The notes: a model not told the origin generated them from the sequence alone. Shown: positions 23,019-34,973, numbered from the stretch's first letter. The stretch is DNA of 64,000 nt from Arctopsyche grandis (GCF_051622035.1 NC_135364.1:12641501-12705500); one strand, 5' to 3'. A program made the numbers and translations.

Positions 23019-26000
23019 ATGGCTTCCATAGATAGCCTTTTTAGTCTGTTTGATATTGAAAATCAAACAAATTCGTAAGAAATAATCATTTTTACATAGA
23101 TTACATTATAATGCCAACTTTATTTGCATAGTATACTCTTTCAAAATACGTAAAGTTTACATTTTGTACGTGATTGTGTATTTTTTTTTAATTAGATCTT
23201 AATTATTGAAAAAAATTGTATGCGCCTATATAATCATGCTAATTATCACATTTTTATGTTTGTAACTATACTAATAAATTAAACCTGAAGTTTCGTATAG
23301 TCCTATGTAATGCATAGAAGTGGATAGCTTTTATTATAAATGTGATAATTACGCATTTTAGGTGCGTAAATTATTTATTGATAAATTTGCATTTTAACAT
23401 GAATAAAAATGCATTTAAGGTACGTAAGCTATTTATTGATGTTTAACGTAAATAAAACAACATTTACAAAGCAATTATTATTTTTATTTATTTTCACTTA
23501 CATACAACAACCAATACTATTCAATAAAACACAAATGAAGAAAAACAAAAAAACAAATGAAGAAAAAAAACAAAAACAATTACGTATTTAAAATTATAAG
23601 TTCTCTGCAATGGTTTTCAAGAAAGTCATTAATATATTTTGGTCGCGAAATTTGTTGCAGAATACAAATTCGTGAATATATGAAGGTATATATATACCTA
23701 CATATGTATGTATGTATCTAGATACAATTTGAAAATAATTTACGCACCTAAATTGCACAATTACCATGAATATGATAATACCTTAGCTTTGGGGCCAGAT
23801 GATACACCAAAATTTTGAATCATACAGTTTAAACAGCATAAATATTTTTACATATTTCAGAAATCAACAAAATAATGATAACCACCTATCAAAAAACAAT
23901 CTGAAGAGAAGCTCTAGTTCTATTTCAACGAATAAAAAAAAGCTAAAATGCGACGAAGACGAACTAAATTTTATTATGTAAGAATAGAAAAATAATAATG
24001 TTAATGTCATAATAACATTAGAAAAATAGATAATATGATCCCAATAAACACTAAAACGTAAAATTATACAAGATGTGTTTAACATTATTTTTTTGTAGGT
24101 CAGATAAACCACCCAAAATAAACGTACATTCAGTTACTACTGATAATGGATGTTTACATGAAGTGGTATTTAATACTAATAGTATACCTGAACTAATAGT
24201 TAAGAATAATCCAGCAAAGAAATATAAATTTGATTTGGATCCATTTCAAAAACAAGCAATTCTGTGCATCGACAACAACCAATCTGTTTTAGTATCAGCT
24301 CATACTTCAGCGGGGAAAACAGTTGTAGCTGAGTAAGTCTAAGTTTCAACAAATAATTATTACTTTTAGTTACTCAATCATAGAATCAAGATATATAAAA
24401 TAGTTTATTTATAAATATACACCTGTCCTTCGATCTATAATATTAATTTTGCGTGTTTCACTTTGATATCAATTGGGAGTGATGGATGTCTTACATACTA
24501 TATTATTAACATTATATTTGACAATATCGAAATAATTATTATCAACAATTATATCTAGGTATGCTATTGCCCTAGCATTGAGAAACAAACAACGCATAAT
24601 TTATACTACTCCAATTAAAGCACTCTCCAATCAAAAATATAGGGAACTTGCAGAAGAATTTGGCGACGTTGGATTAATGACTGGTGATGTAACAATAGAA
24701 CCAAAAGCCTCGTGTATCGTTATGACAACTGAGGTAATAAATGAAATGGAAATCTTATTTCCCTACAATGTGGAATACTAATGAGTATATAGGCACATAC
24801 ATATTATCCTCACGTATATTTTAGATTTTACGAAGTATGCTATATCGTGGCTCGGAACTAGCAAAAGAAGTTGGATGGGTAGTTTTTGATGAAATTCATT
24901 ATATGCGTGATCGAATTCGAGGAATCGTCTGGGAAGGTGTTGAAATATAAAAATGCATATTTATGTACTACCTAACTATAACTATGCATAACTTGAACTT
25001 ATTTTTGTAGAAACAATTATTCTTCTTCCACACAACGTTCGTCATGTATTTCTCTCTGCAACAATTCCTAATGCGACTCAGTTCGCTGAATGGATTTGTT
25101 ATCTTCACGATCAACCTTGTAATGTTGTTTACACGGAATATAGACCGACTCCATTACAACATTATGTATATCCAGCAAATGGTGACGAAATGCTTTTACT
25201 TGTCGATGAGAAGGTAAAATAAAAATATAACTACTAATATCAAATTATTAAGAAAATTAATTCAATGTATTCGTGTGATGATTCCAGGGATTATTTCATA
25301 AAAATAATTATAACGCTGCATTGTCAATGCTGGGTTCTGAAAATACAGAAAAACTCTTCAAAAAACAATCATTCCATACTCCGGGTCGAAATGAAAGTGT
25401 ATTGAAAACTGTAAGAAATGTAATGCTTATAAATATGGCACCGTTAATCGTTTTCAGTTTCAGTAAAGCAGAATGTGAAAATTTTGCAATGGGCTTAAAA
25501 AATACAACTTATAACAGCGGTAATTACCAAACACCTTTGTAACCATAATACACATTCCTTTTTGAATTTTTACAAGATTATACTTGTAGATTCTGAGCGA
25601 AAACTGGTGGATGAAATATTTAATAATGCTATCAGTCTATTAAATGAAGATGAAAGACAATTGCCACATGTAGTAAATGTAATACCATTGTTACGTGAAG
25701 GTATTGGTTTTCATCATGGTGGATTGTTACCTATTATCAAAGAAACTATTGAAATTTTATTCGGAGAAGGATTAATTAAGGTACTTTTTATAATTCATTA
25801 TAGAGAGCACATAAAGAAATCTTTTGCCATAGTGAATAATTGAAATATTTAATGAATAGCAATTAACTGTGCTGTGTTGTTAATTTCAGGTGCTCTTTGC
25901 GACAGAAACTTTTGCAATGGGTCTTAATATGCCAGCTAAAACTGTTATTTTTACCAGTTTACAAAAATATGATGGTTCCAAGTCACGAAACGTTAGTCTC

Positions 26001-29000
26001 TACATATTTAATGTCAATATAATTCTTAATTTATGTTTATAATAATTCATAGACTTTTAGATTTCTTCTGGAGAATATATTCAAATGTCGGGTCGAGCTG
26101 GAAGGCGAGGTATAGATGAAAAAGGTGTAGTAATAGCGTTGGTACATAATATGGAAGTGACCGAAAAATTATATGAAATTATTTCTGGAAAAGCTGATCC
26201 GTTAAATTCAACTTTTCACTTAACATATAATATGATATTGAACCTGCTGAGACAAGAGGAAATCAATCCTGAATATATTATCCAAAAGAGCTTTCTACAT
26301 TACCAAAACCGTGCAGCAATCAAAGATAAAAAGAAATGTAAACAAATTCATTCGTATTTTTTTTTAATTTACTATATTTTTGTGCATATATATTCAACAT
26401 TTCTCTTATAGTTTTACAAAAAAACAAAAATAAATATGACAATAAGGTGATCGAAAATGAACCAGCGGTCTTATCGTATTTCGAGATCAAACAAAAGCTA
26501 TCCGTTTTACACAATAAGATTCGAGATATAATATTATCTCCAAAGTATATAGTGAAATTTATACATCGAGGGCGTTTAATAAAAGTATGATAAATTAATA
26601 TTATTTCGTTATATGATAACAATATCCCAAATGTGTTTTTAAATCATTTTACTATCTGATTGCTTATTTTAGTTAAAAAGTGAAGACAATGAATATGATT
26701 GGGGCGTTATTATGAACTTCAAAAAGAGTATTAAAAAAAGCCCACATTCAAATATAAGAGACAATAAATATCCAAATTTTGACATGAAAATCGATGTACT
26801 GTTGCATGTGGAGAAATCAAACTCCTTACCAAATTATATTCCTAATCCATTTTCCACTGAAAAGGTATGTTCATAGATAAATAAGAAGAATATCAAGATA
26901 TTTATAATTTATATATATATTTATATTTAAAATAAGGTTTAATTATTTAAAAATCCGTTTAAACTATTTTACTCTGATCAGACTCCAATAAAACTGCCCT
27001 AATTCAGAAAATTCTGTTTTTGGTTGTGTCATAAATTTTCGATGTTAGACTGAATTTTTTGTATGTCATCTGTGAGACCTCATTACATATGTATGTATAT
27101 ACATACATGTTAAAATATTTTTATCACATAATAATTTGAATTTTAAACTTCTTATAACATTGAAAAACATGAGCTTTTTACAACTGTTTTTATATTTACA
27201 AATCTTGTACATGTATGTATGTTTGAAATTATCATTAACCGGACTGAAACGGCTTTTTTTTTAGAAGGGACAAGTCGGAACATTTACTGTTGATTATCGG
27301 TTAATATATCAAATAAGTGCTGAGACTGTTGATATATCTCAATTTAATGGCAATAAGAATGAAAAACAAAAAAAGTTTTTGAAATTTATTAATAAGATAA
27401 AAAATGAATATCCAGATGGTTTGCCACTTCTTCATCCCATATCAGATATGAATATCACTGATGAACGTGTTCCACGTATTGTAGAAGAAATAACCAACTA
27501 CGAAAATGCGTTAGTATCAACATAAACCTTTATAATGGTATAAAATTAATCTTAGCATTTCTTCCCGCGCAGTTGATTTTTACTATAAAAAAATCATGTC
27601 ATAACTAGAGGTAGGACCGGAAGCGTCCCGTTCATTGTTAATTGTTCGCTGTGCTTTGTTCAATTTTATGAAGAACCTTTTTTTTTTTGCACTCTAGCTT
27701 TATAAATAGACCCAAAACGCCCTGATTCCTGGAAAAAACACGCTTCCGGTCCTACCTCTAGTCATAACACAAACTTTTACCAAAATTTTATTGGTATTTT
27801 AACTTGATATTTTATAGTAAAAAAAAGATTTGTATCAACGTAGGAGCAGAGTAATACATGCATAATGGGTGACCGTGAAAAAGTCGAAAATATTCGTTTA
27901 TCATGCATACATATGAAAAACGATTAGTATATATATATCAGTGGCGTGCGGTAAAAGTCTGTCTCCCCCCGTCGTACATCCTCACTTAATTTGCGCGAGC
28001 AGGATACAACAGCAACAAGAGGAACAGGCTTTTGCCTCCCGTATCCTGCGCGCGCACATTAAACACGGCTGTATTACCAAAAGAGAGATAATTTCACCGC
28101 ATGCCACTGATATATATATATTATTTATACATAGTATCGTTTACCATGCACCCTTTTTTTTTGATCTTTCGATATTCAATCTTTGCCTTCCGATATTTGC
28201 TTTTTCGACCTTTTCGCTTTCGGTCCCGTGAAGTAGACCCATACATAATACATATTTTATTGTTTCTTCACAAAATATTATGTTTCAGATTATTAAGGCA
28301 TTCATTACACAGAAATAAAAATAGGAATTCACTATGTGAAAAATTAAAAGCTAAACAAAAAATCTTATGTGAAATAAAAGATTGTGAATTAGAAATTACC
28401 AATGTAACGCGAATGTTAATGCTTAACGAGCTACAGCAGCGTAAGTTAGTACTTAGGACTCTCGGTTATTGTGATGACACTGATATTATAACTGTAAAAG
28501 GAAGAGTAGCTTGTGAATTTAGGTATTTTTTTGTTATTCATTTAATACTTTATCTGAAAGAATGCTTAATTTAAAGAAAACTTTTGTTCGCAGTTGTGAT
28601 GAATTGCTCCTAACTGAGATAATTTTTAGTGGAATTCTCAATAAAACACCAGTAGATTACTGTGTGGCATTGTTAAGTTGCCTACTTTGCCAAGAAAAAA
28701 TTGCAAATGAACCTAATTTTGATGGGTTAATCACAGAAGCCATAGGCAATGTGAGAGTGAGTATTTTCCTTTTTTACAAACTTTTTATTATTAACTTGTA
28801 TGTATGTATATATGTATGTACATACATACATACACTCAAAACACTTAAAACCAATATTTAAATGTACAACATATTCAAATAGAGTAATGAATTGTAATAA
28901 ATTAAAAAGAAAATTTGATATTTATTGACTTATATCGTCATAAAAAGTACATATGTGTTCTATAACTGTTATATTTTTTTAGCAACTCATTTCTAAAGTT

Positions 29001-29384
29001 GACAAAGTCATGAAAGATGTGGGTTTAGTAGAGTTGACATCTGATACCATCCATGAATTCCAACCACATATGATAAACGTTATATTAACATGGTGTGGGG
29101 GAGCTTCTTTTCTTGAAGCATGTAAAGTAACAAGCATTTATGAAGGTAGAGAAATATCTATGCATACATGGATTCTATGTTTTTATTTTATGAAACATCA
29201 TTATTTCTGTTTAAATATTGTTTTAGGATCTATCATTCGATACATGCGTGGGACGGAAGAAATTTTAAGACAACTTTTTAAGGCTGCAAAAAATATAGGA
29301 AACATTGATCTTGAAGTAAAATTGAGCGACGGAATTAAACGATTGAAAAGAGGGATTGTATTTGCGGCTAGTTTGTATTTATAA
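23019..29384 (+). CDS. Mtr4/SKIV2L2-like exosome RNA helicase (divergent copy)
   Basis: DExH helicase that feeds RNA to the nuclear exosome in TRAMP, NEXT and PAXT complexes. Seventeen exons: 23019-23074, 23861-23977, 24099-24332, 24559-24733, 24825-24936, 25011-25213, 25288-25519, 25590-25780, 25890-25991, 26061-26337, 26412-26584, 26673-26864, 27265-27509, 28289-28522, 28594-28756, 28983-29145, 29227-29384. Total 3027 nt, 1008 aa (human MTR4 1042), all frames closing. N-terminus [11 protein letters not shown] matches the family start. Motif [10 protein letters not shown] 124-132, DEIH 216-219, SAT 247-249, [10 protein letters not shown] 482-491; then the arch with a KOW-like part (about 560-680) and the DSHCT domain ending [10 protein letters not shown]. 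The helicase core is close to Mtr4, but the arch is clearly diverged (for example [13 protein letters not shown] where human has FLQPGRLVKVKNE). It may be a paralog rather than the canonical gene. Introns 1 and 13 carry MITEs. AATAAA follows the stop. Confidence 0.93.
23341..23765. mobile_element. MITE M in intron 1 of the Mtr4-like gene
   Basis: Left GCATTTTAGGTGCGTAAATT, right inverted GCAATTTAGGTGCGTAAATT (19 of 20). About 425 bp, interior AT-rich with a further half repeat near 23411-23440 (GCATTTAAGGTACGTAAGC). Confidence 0.65.
27606..27760. mobile_element. hAT-like MITE C in intron 13 of the Mtr4-like gene
   Basis: 155 bp, ends TAGAGGTAGGACCGGAAGCG and its inverse, flanked by a perfect 8-bp duplication GTCATAAC (27598-27605, 27761-27768). 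A part-copy lies near 49660-49735. Confidence 0.88.
27867..28240. mobile_element. Composite palindromic MITE (family P), copy in Mtr4-like intron 13
   Basis: Left arm from GGGTGACCGTGAAAAAGTCG, hAT-like core 27939-28109 (CAGTGGCGTGCGG ... CCGCATGCCACTG), right arm ending TCCCGTGAAGTAGACCC. The core is flanked by ATATATAT on both sides. All within the intron, ending 48 bases before exon 14. Confidence 0.75.
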
Positions 29385-29399
29385 TTTCAATAAATACCC

Positions 29400-30260
29400 A
29401 AAATAAAATTTGCATTTCGTTTTATCATTAAATTTATATATAATATTTACGTGTAGGTATGTATAATTGGAGCCTCTCAAAAATAAATTCGAGGTTCAGA
29501 CCAACCAATATTTTTGTAACGCCCTGTCCCCCTTTTTAAAAAATCAAAACCCTGGAAGAAGAAAATGCTTTTTAAAAAATAAAAAAGTTTTTATTTTTTA
29601 TTTAATATTTACAAAAGTTTTTCGTGCTTTAGCACCAGCAAAATCAGATTTTGTCCCAAAATTATTCCGTTATTTTTTTTATATTCCGGTTCAAGTAAAA
29701 ATATATGTATTGGTTCGGTTCCGGAAAAAATAACGGCTTTCGGTTCAGTTCTGAGTGATAAATTTTTATCACGAAGTCCGCGAAACTTGAAACACATTGA
29801 AAATGTTGCCGAAAATTGGTATTAACGATATGTATCGGAAAACAGTAAAAATTAAAACAATTTTACAGACAAAGATATAAATCCGCATTTATCTTAATGG
29901 CTTTAAGTAAAATATCCAACACGAGTATTTTGAGATCTGCCAAAACATACGATCAGTCATAATGATTTTCATTCCAACAGTGAGTTGGAATCTTGAACCT
30001 TTTTTTCAAATATACAAAGATGGGTGAATGAATGGTCCCGGCAAAAATTTTCGTTGGTTAGTTCCGGCAGTTTTCGGTTCAGTTCCGGTTCGAAGCCCCG
30101 CTTTTGAATGGTATAAGTATTACGTTTATAAATAGTTTGTATTATTCCGTAAATATTTAATTAATTTTGGAAGTCAATAATAAAATTATAAGAATATTTT
30201 ACAAAGATTTCCTAATTTGGTCTCTTAACTCAAATAAAGAAATGTTTACAGTACTAATAA
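29400..30260. other. Repeat-like DNA downstream of the Mtr4-like gene
   Basis: Contains several GGTTC(G/A)GTTCCGG words (29712, 30078) and a terminus-like CGGTTCGAAGCCCCGC at 30088-30103. This is typical of hAT MITE ends, but I could not define both ends. No gene. Confidence 0.35.
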
Positions 30261-30262
30261 AT

Positions 30263-30450
30263 TTATTCTCTTTCAACATGCTTAACAGACCAAACCTTCC
30301 GACTTGACAAATTAAGGTCTATAACTACTTTTATTGTGCTGCTCGTTGGATCATTTTCAAATGCTTGCAAAATTAATTCATCGACCTGGTAATGGTATGG
30401 TAAAAGATTGGTAAAAGAAGCCATTACACCTACTACGTTAATAAGTCCAT
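30263..30450 (-). pseudogene. Possible helix-turn-helix fragment of a transposase
   Basis: The minus frame reads LILQAFENDPTSSTIKVVID then LNLSSRKVWSVKH. This resembles the HTH of mariner-type or DUF4817-type proteins (pattern NPxxSTR...VWRVL). Short, isolated and without a catalytic part. Confidence 0.3.
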
Positions 30451-30966
30451 GCCGTGAAAATCTGTTTTTATCGTAAAAAAAATATTTGTGCAGGAGCATA
30501 ATAAAAGGGGACTTGGTATGACGTCCTTCTTTTCGAAATCAACGGGCACAACACTAGAATATATAGCAAAAGGTAATACAAAGCTACAAAATCAATTAAT
30601 TTTTTCAATGTCCTTAATTTAGTCAGGTGGTAAATCCTTTTTAAATCTTCTGTCGGGCGCAATATGGTGTACATAGAGTTTAAGAGCTATGTGCAGAGAA
30701 ATGTTATAACATTTCTCTGTCTATGCGCTTTGCCTGTCTATGTTACTACGCCATCGAAAATCGCGTCGAAAAATGACTAAAGAATTAAATTTACTACTAC
30801 TAGTTTGAAACTCGGTTACAATTTGAAATTCGGTGAATTTGTCTTTCGATATAAAGATATTAGATAAATTTATCTTTCGGTCTACAGATTTTCGATGAAA
30901 GCGGTATTAGTGGAATAGCATTCGGTGAATGGATTTCAGTGTATAGCATTGGCGCCGTCCACACAT

Positions 30967-33020
30967 AGGGTTGCCAACCGTCCCGGAATTGGTATCACTG
31001 TCCCGTATCCCGGATGAATGCTAAATTGTCCTGGAAATTTTGAGGAAACTATTACATTTTTTTTTATTGAAATTGACATCGTGTACATAAATCCGTTGAA
31101 CGTCCTTCTAACGTACACACAGTCCCAGGACAGAATATTACGCCACCCCATTGAACCGCGTTCGCGCCCATTTAAAACGGTTATAAATAATTCACAATAA
31201 GATCTTTTGGGCTATTTTTTTTGTTGTAAGCTCATCCTTATTTACTACTTTATTCACCAACAAAAGATAATACAACATTATCCTTCAAAATGTCTTCAAA
31301 AATAAAAGTGAAATGAGATAAATGAGTTTGCCCCTGAATTACGTAAAGCATATACGAGCGTTTGTGCGAAGATTTTTTTATTATTTCGTTAACAACACCG
31401 TGATTTTTTCTTTTGCTGCAGCTTTACTATATTTTTAGGGTAAGTTGATGATTAATTTGTAAAAAAATACTTTCATTTATGTTTTAAATTGCTTGTGAGT
31501 CTTAACCCTTTGACTGCTACAACAACGATAAATCGTTGTTTTGAAATCGGCGAAGATTGCTACGACGATCGTTGTTGACGTCATTAATTGTCGTATTTCA
31601 ATACTTTCTTTGAGCCACCAGCGCATCAGTGGCACGAAACATTTTTTTTATATACGTATTTATATTTATTTTTCAATCAAGCTTTATAAATATTTATCAA
31701 TTTTTTAAATAAAAGCTCTTCAATTTCGGGTTCATCATCAAAGTAAATTTCGGGTTCGTTGTCAATGTCATATAAGGAGTTATTACTTGGGAATTGATTA
31801 TTATCGATAAATTCATTTTCAGAATCAGTAGAGCTGCTGATTTGTCGAGTTCCTCGGCGAGGAGCTATTATTTCGCTTTCATCACTTTCACTGTCCGATA
31901 TCATTTTGCAGAGTTAAAATAAATGGCAAAAAACAATAGAAATCCGCTTTCAATTATATAGGTCACGAGACGTCACGAATTCATGCAATCAATCAAATGC
32001 AACTGAAATGCATACAAAATGTTTATGATACATGTTGAAAAATTATTTGATTATTAGAAACTTCGCATCCTTGTGTGTCTCGCTCACACGTACACAATTA
32101 AAACCAAGAAAGAAAGAGAGAGAGACCGCTACCTGTTTCGAATATATCGCATGTTGTAAGGATACATCGATATCTAAAAATAGATTATTGAAAAGAATAA
32201 AGCCTCGGAAAACAATCGTCAAAACTTATTTAGTGTATATACATATGTAGGTATCTCTTTCGCACGCACGCATGTAAAAGCAAGACAGAAAGAGAGAGCA
32301 CGAGTCCACGACTGCTTCTTAAAAATGTATATAAAGTATTATAAAAATTACGAGTGTTCGGCGAAGTAAGTATGTAAAAAAAAATATTATATTTATTTTT
32401 TTTCAAAATAATTACAAATGTTAGCATTTTTCGCTTGGACATTGAAAAACCTCGTAGCAGCCAAAGGGTTAAATAGATTAGTCGAAAAGCAATTCTTTTT
32501 AAAGAGAGAAATGCAAGTATTATAGCATTAATAAAAACTAGAATGTTTTATAAACATAAAATCGCGACAATAGAGGGTATAAGTTATACGACTGTTTGCA
32601 AAATAAGGAGACACTTTGGCGATTTCACTTTCTTCCAGATGTTAGACAAGGAAAATGATGACAAGATATGGGCAGAGTATTTCAAAGAGCATGAAAAATC
32701 GGTTGAGCTGATGAAAATTGTGTCTTTCATTATGTCCATCCCTGCAGTAATGCTTACCCAGAAAGAGTATTTAGTCACATGAAGTGTGTGGACGAAGGCC
32801 AGGAATAACATAAATATCACCTTGGTAAAGGCGAAATTGCAAATAAGACCTCTTTTACTCTTATGTATATATTTTTTTGTATTCGAATAAAGGAACCAAA
32901 GTAATATTTTCCGCATGTAAAAACTATAAAATATGTTCCGAACGAATAAAAAAAAATATATAAAAATTGAGTTTTGAGCTATTTGTCCCGGAATTGTCTC
33001 AGAAAAAGTTGGCAACCCTA
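30967..33020 (+). mobile_element. hAT transposon, decayed, with nested piggyBac element
   Basis: Ends TAGGGTTGCCAACCGTCCCG and, inverted, TAGGGTTGCCAACTTTTTCT. Flanking 8 bases are TCCACACA and TCCACATA (7/8). The right part (about 32650-32870) still encodes a hAT C-terminal dimerisation tail (LMKIVSFIMSIPAVMLTQKE, then SVWTKARNNINITLVKAKLQ after an in-frame stop). A piggyBac-like element occupies 31506-32468. The N-terminal half of the transposase is not recognisable. Confidence 0.8.
31506..32468 (-). mobile_element. piggyBac-like element with transposase N-terminus remnant
   Basis: 963 bp between TTAA sites (31502-31505, 32469-32472). Ends CCCTTTGACTGCTAC and, inverted, CCCTTTGGCTGCTAC. 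Minus-strand frame 31677-31904 reads MISDSESDESE, then acidic Ser-rich sequence, typical of the start of piggyBac transposases; the DDE core is absent. Subterminal palindromes such as CAACGATAAATCGTTG recall the subterminal words of the MITE at 4638-5098. Confidence 0.75.
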
Positions 33021-33138
33021 TCCACATACACGAATTCTACTACCGATATTTCCATATCCAGTTCCTAAATAGCAACCACAGGTTGCAATATGGGAACTGG
33101 ATATGGAAATATCGTTAGTAGATATCGTGTGTGTGGAT

Positions 33139-33226
33139 AGGGTTGCCAACTTTTTCTGAGACAATTCCGGGACAAATAGCTCAAAACTCAGTTTTTATAT
33201 ATTTTTTTATTCGTTCGGCGCATTCG
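33139..33226 (-). mobile_element. Second hAT end fragment in the mirror arm of MITE D
   Basis: Starts TAGGGTTGCCAACTTTTTCT and is the near-exact inverse of 32933-33020. It is cut off at GTTCGGCGCATTCG. It directly follows TGTGTGGA, the inverse of the target word of the first hAT insertion. Confidence 0.75.
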
Positions 33227-33860
33227 ACCAGTTTACATGCTCCCGCCGACGGGATACCGACACGGCCGGAAAGAGCACAGCCAACAGCCATGAGGGCTTT
33301 TGGCACCTATACAATTATTGGCAAATTAGTGGAATATTGTCTATGAATTATGAATATATATGTATATTCATAATTGTACTTTAAAACGACTTTTTTCTTT
33401 GATAAACAATATGTGGTCCAATTATAAAACGCATTTGAATGTTAAAACTTTAAAATGTATGTTATTTTCTAGTAAAATTTTAATTAGTCTTACAAGAACG
33501 TTCAAGAAAATTAATTAAATTTTCTCTAAATCAAATATTTAGAAAAAAATGTAAAAGGGGCCGGCATCGACAGATACGCACGCGGACGACCGACGATTCC
33601 TTGGAATGGATCTGTTTATAAACGTTGAAACCGATTTTTTATTTTCATAAATGTGCGTCCATGATTATCTAATGTTCGTTAACGTTATTAGTAATTTAAA
33701 TATTTAAAAATATTTTTTTAGGAAAAATGTCCTGGTTTTAAATTTGAAAAAATGGTCTCCATACTCGCGACGTGATCATGAATGATAAAATCGATAGTTG
33801 AATATTATTCCCACTATTATTCTTTTTTATTGCCACAAATTTCAATATAGTCTACTCAAA
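33227..33860. other. Intergenic DNA with part-repeat
   Basis: Segments at 33318-33450 (ATTGGCAAATTAGTGGAATA) and 33722-33760 (AAATGTCCTGGTTTTAAATT) are related to 42030-42290, suggesting an unnamed element about 300-450 bp long. No gene. Confidence 0.4.
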
Positions 33861-34004
33861 CGTTACAACCACACTACCGATATCTACACCCGATATTTAC
33901 GAATTTTTCCATATCCAGTTCCCATATTGTGGTTGCTATTTAAGAACTGGTTATGGAAAAATTCGTAAATATCGGGTGTAGATATCGATAGTGTGGACGT
34001 AGCC
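33861..34004. mobile_element. Palindromic MITE D, copy 2
   Basis: Arms CACACTACCGATATCTACAC ... and its inverse around a small loop with GTGGTTGCTATTTAAGAACTGG; the right terminus is GTGTGGACGTAGCC. The left terminal bases differ from the other copies. Confidence 0.75.
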
Positions 34005-34246
34005 AAAGCTTCTATTGCAATTAATATTTTGTGAAACACGTTTTTATGGATGAAATTCGATTTCTGTAATTTCTTTCAGCTTCATAAAAAAAAAGAAGAA
34101 CTCGTAGATAATATTGGCTCGTATATATTATATGTTGACATTTTATTTATTTCGAATAAACGTCAGTTTTATTATGACGCGAGGTAGTGGCGCGTACTCG
34201 ACCGCTTTCGACCTGCGAAACAGTCGTAAGAAAGCGATTGCAAAGG

Positions 34247-34254
34247 TATAAATA
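34247..34254 (+). promoter_or_regulatory. TATA box upstream of the PNRC-like gene
   Basis: TATAAATA in a GC-rich setting just after the AT-rich intergenic DNA ends. The expected transcription start is near 34280, and an initiator-like TTCAGT lies at 34300-34305. This would give a 5' UTR of about 310-340 bases with one or more upstream ATGs (for example at 34324). Inferred from position only. Confidence 0.5.
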
Positions 34255-34616
34255 GAGGGCGCTCGCGCCGCGTCGACGATTTCGAGCGTACGGGCGAACC
34301 GTTCAGTCGCTGCCTGACCTTCCATGAGAGAGACGGTGAGCGCAGTTTCAGCCGCAGCCGCAGCGGCGCGGCCCAGAGGACGAACGCGTCGACCCACCAA
34401 CACCACCACCACCATCGTCGATACCTTCAACACCATCACCATCGACACCGACACCACAGACATCACCTTCAGTAGCAGCACCAGCTCCAGCGCGGCCAGG
34501 TCGCGGCTTTAGCGTCGCGGACTTACCACCGACTCTCGTCAACCCGAGCGACCAACTTCAGTGTAGCTGTGCTTTATTCGATAGGTAGATAGACAGATCC
34601 AGTGATCGGCTTCGAC

Positions 34617-34973
34617 ATGACCAACTGTCAGTCGCGCGCTGCGGCGGCCACGGCGGCTGTCGCCCCCAGCGGTCGTAAACCGCGCCCTCCCAGGCATCAT
34701 CACGGCCACCCCGCACACGCGCCCACCCACGCGCACGGCCACAGCCACGCGCACGCGCACGCCCGCACGAGACAACCCTCGTTCGCGGCCAGCAAGTGGG
34801 GCGACGCGCCCGCCGCCCAGGCCCTACCCCGCCCGCCCACACACTGGACGCGCGTGGGGCCTGCCGCAGCTCATCTCCAGCTGCACCAACACCAACACCT
34901 GCAGTTGCACCAACAGCTACAATTCCACCAACAACATCAACACCAACACCAGCTGCTGCAGATGGCCGCATAG
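34617..34973 (+). CDS. PNRC-like small protein with LPxPPxHW motif
   Basis: Single-exon 118-aa protein. Residues 56-77 read FAASKWGDAPAAQ then LPRPPTHW (70-77). This matches the core of the proline-rich nuclear receptor coactivator (PNRC) family (vertebrate form: AGAKFSDPPSPS then LPKPPSHW). In PNRC1/2 this segment binds the DCP1 EVH1 domain and links to UPF1-dependent mRNA decay. Before it lie an Ala-rich stretch and a His/Ala run (27-50). After it the tail is almost all Leu/Gln/His (86-116). The start is the ATG at 34617 (gacATGA); an earlier in-frame GTG is not needed. Position of the motif and small size fit the family, whose other parts are poorly conserved. A TATA box lies 370 bases upstream. 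What follows is a 1.7 kb GC-richer, repeat-free tract, probably 3' UTR. The function is inferred from one motif. Confidence 0.7.
   Translation: MTNCQSRAAAATAAVAPSGRKPRPPRHHHGHPAHAPTHAHGHSHAHAHARTRQPSFAASKWGDAPAAQALPRPPTHWTRVGPAAAHLQLHQHQHLQLHQQLQFHQQHQHQHQLLQMAA

Larger units (their letters stand above)
30951..33150. mobile_element. Palindromic MITE D copy split by a hAT element
   Basis: The left terminus GGCGCCGTCCACACA (30952-30966) and the remainder from 33021 (TCCACATACACG ... ATATCGTGTGTGTGGA to 33138) together match MITE D at 51721-51869 and 33861-34004. A 2 kb hAT element sits between them. A second hAT end sits at the mirror position in the right arm. Confidence 0.65.

Noticed and set aside
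30468-30674. Possible extension of the HTH transposase fragment
   Set aside because: The upstream minus frame shows no similarity to a transposase; too weak to join.
34324-34512. Thr/Ser-rich ORF upstream of the PNRC-like gene
   Set aside because: Simple ACC-type repeats in a presumed 5' UTR, no domain; at most an upstream ORF.
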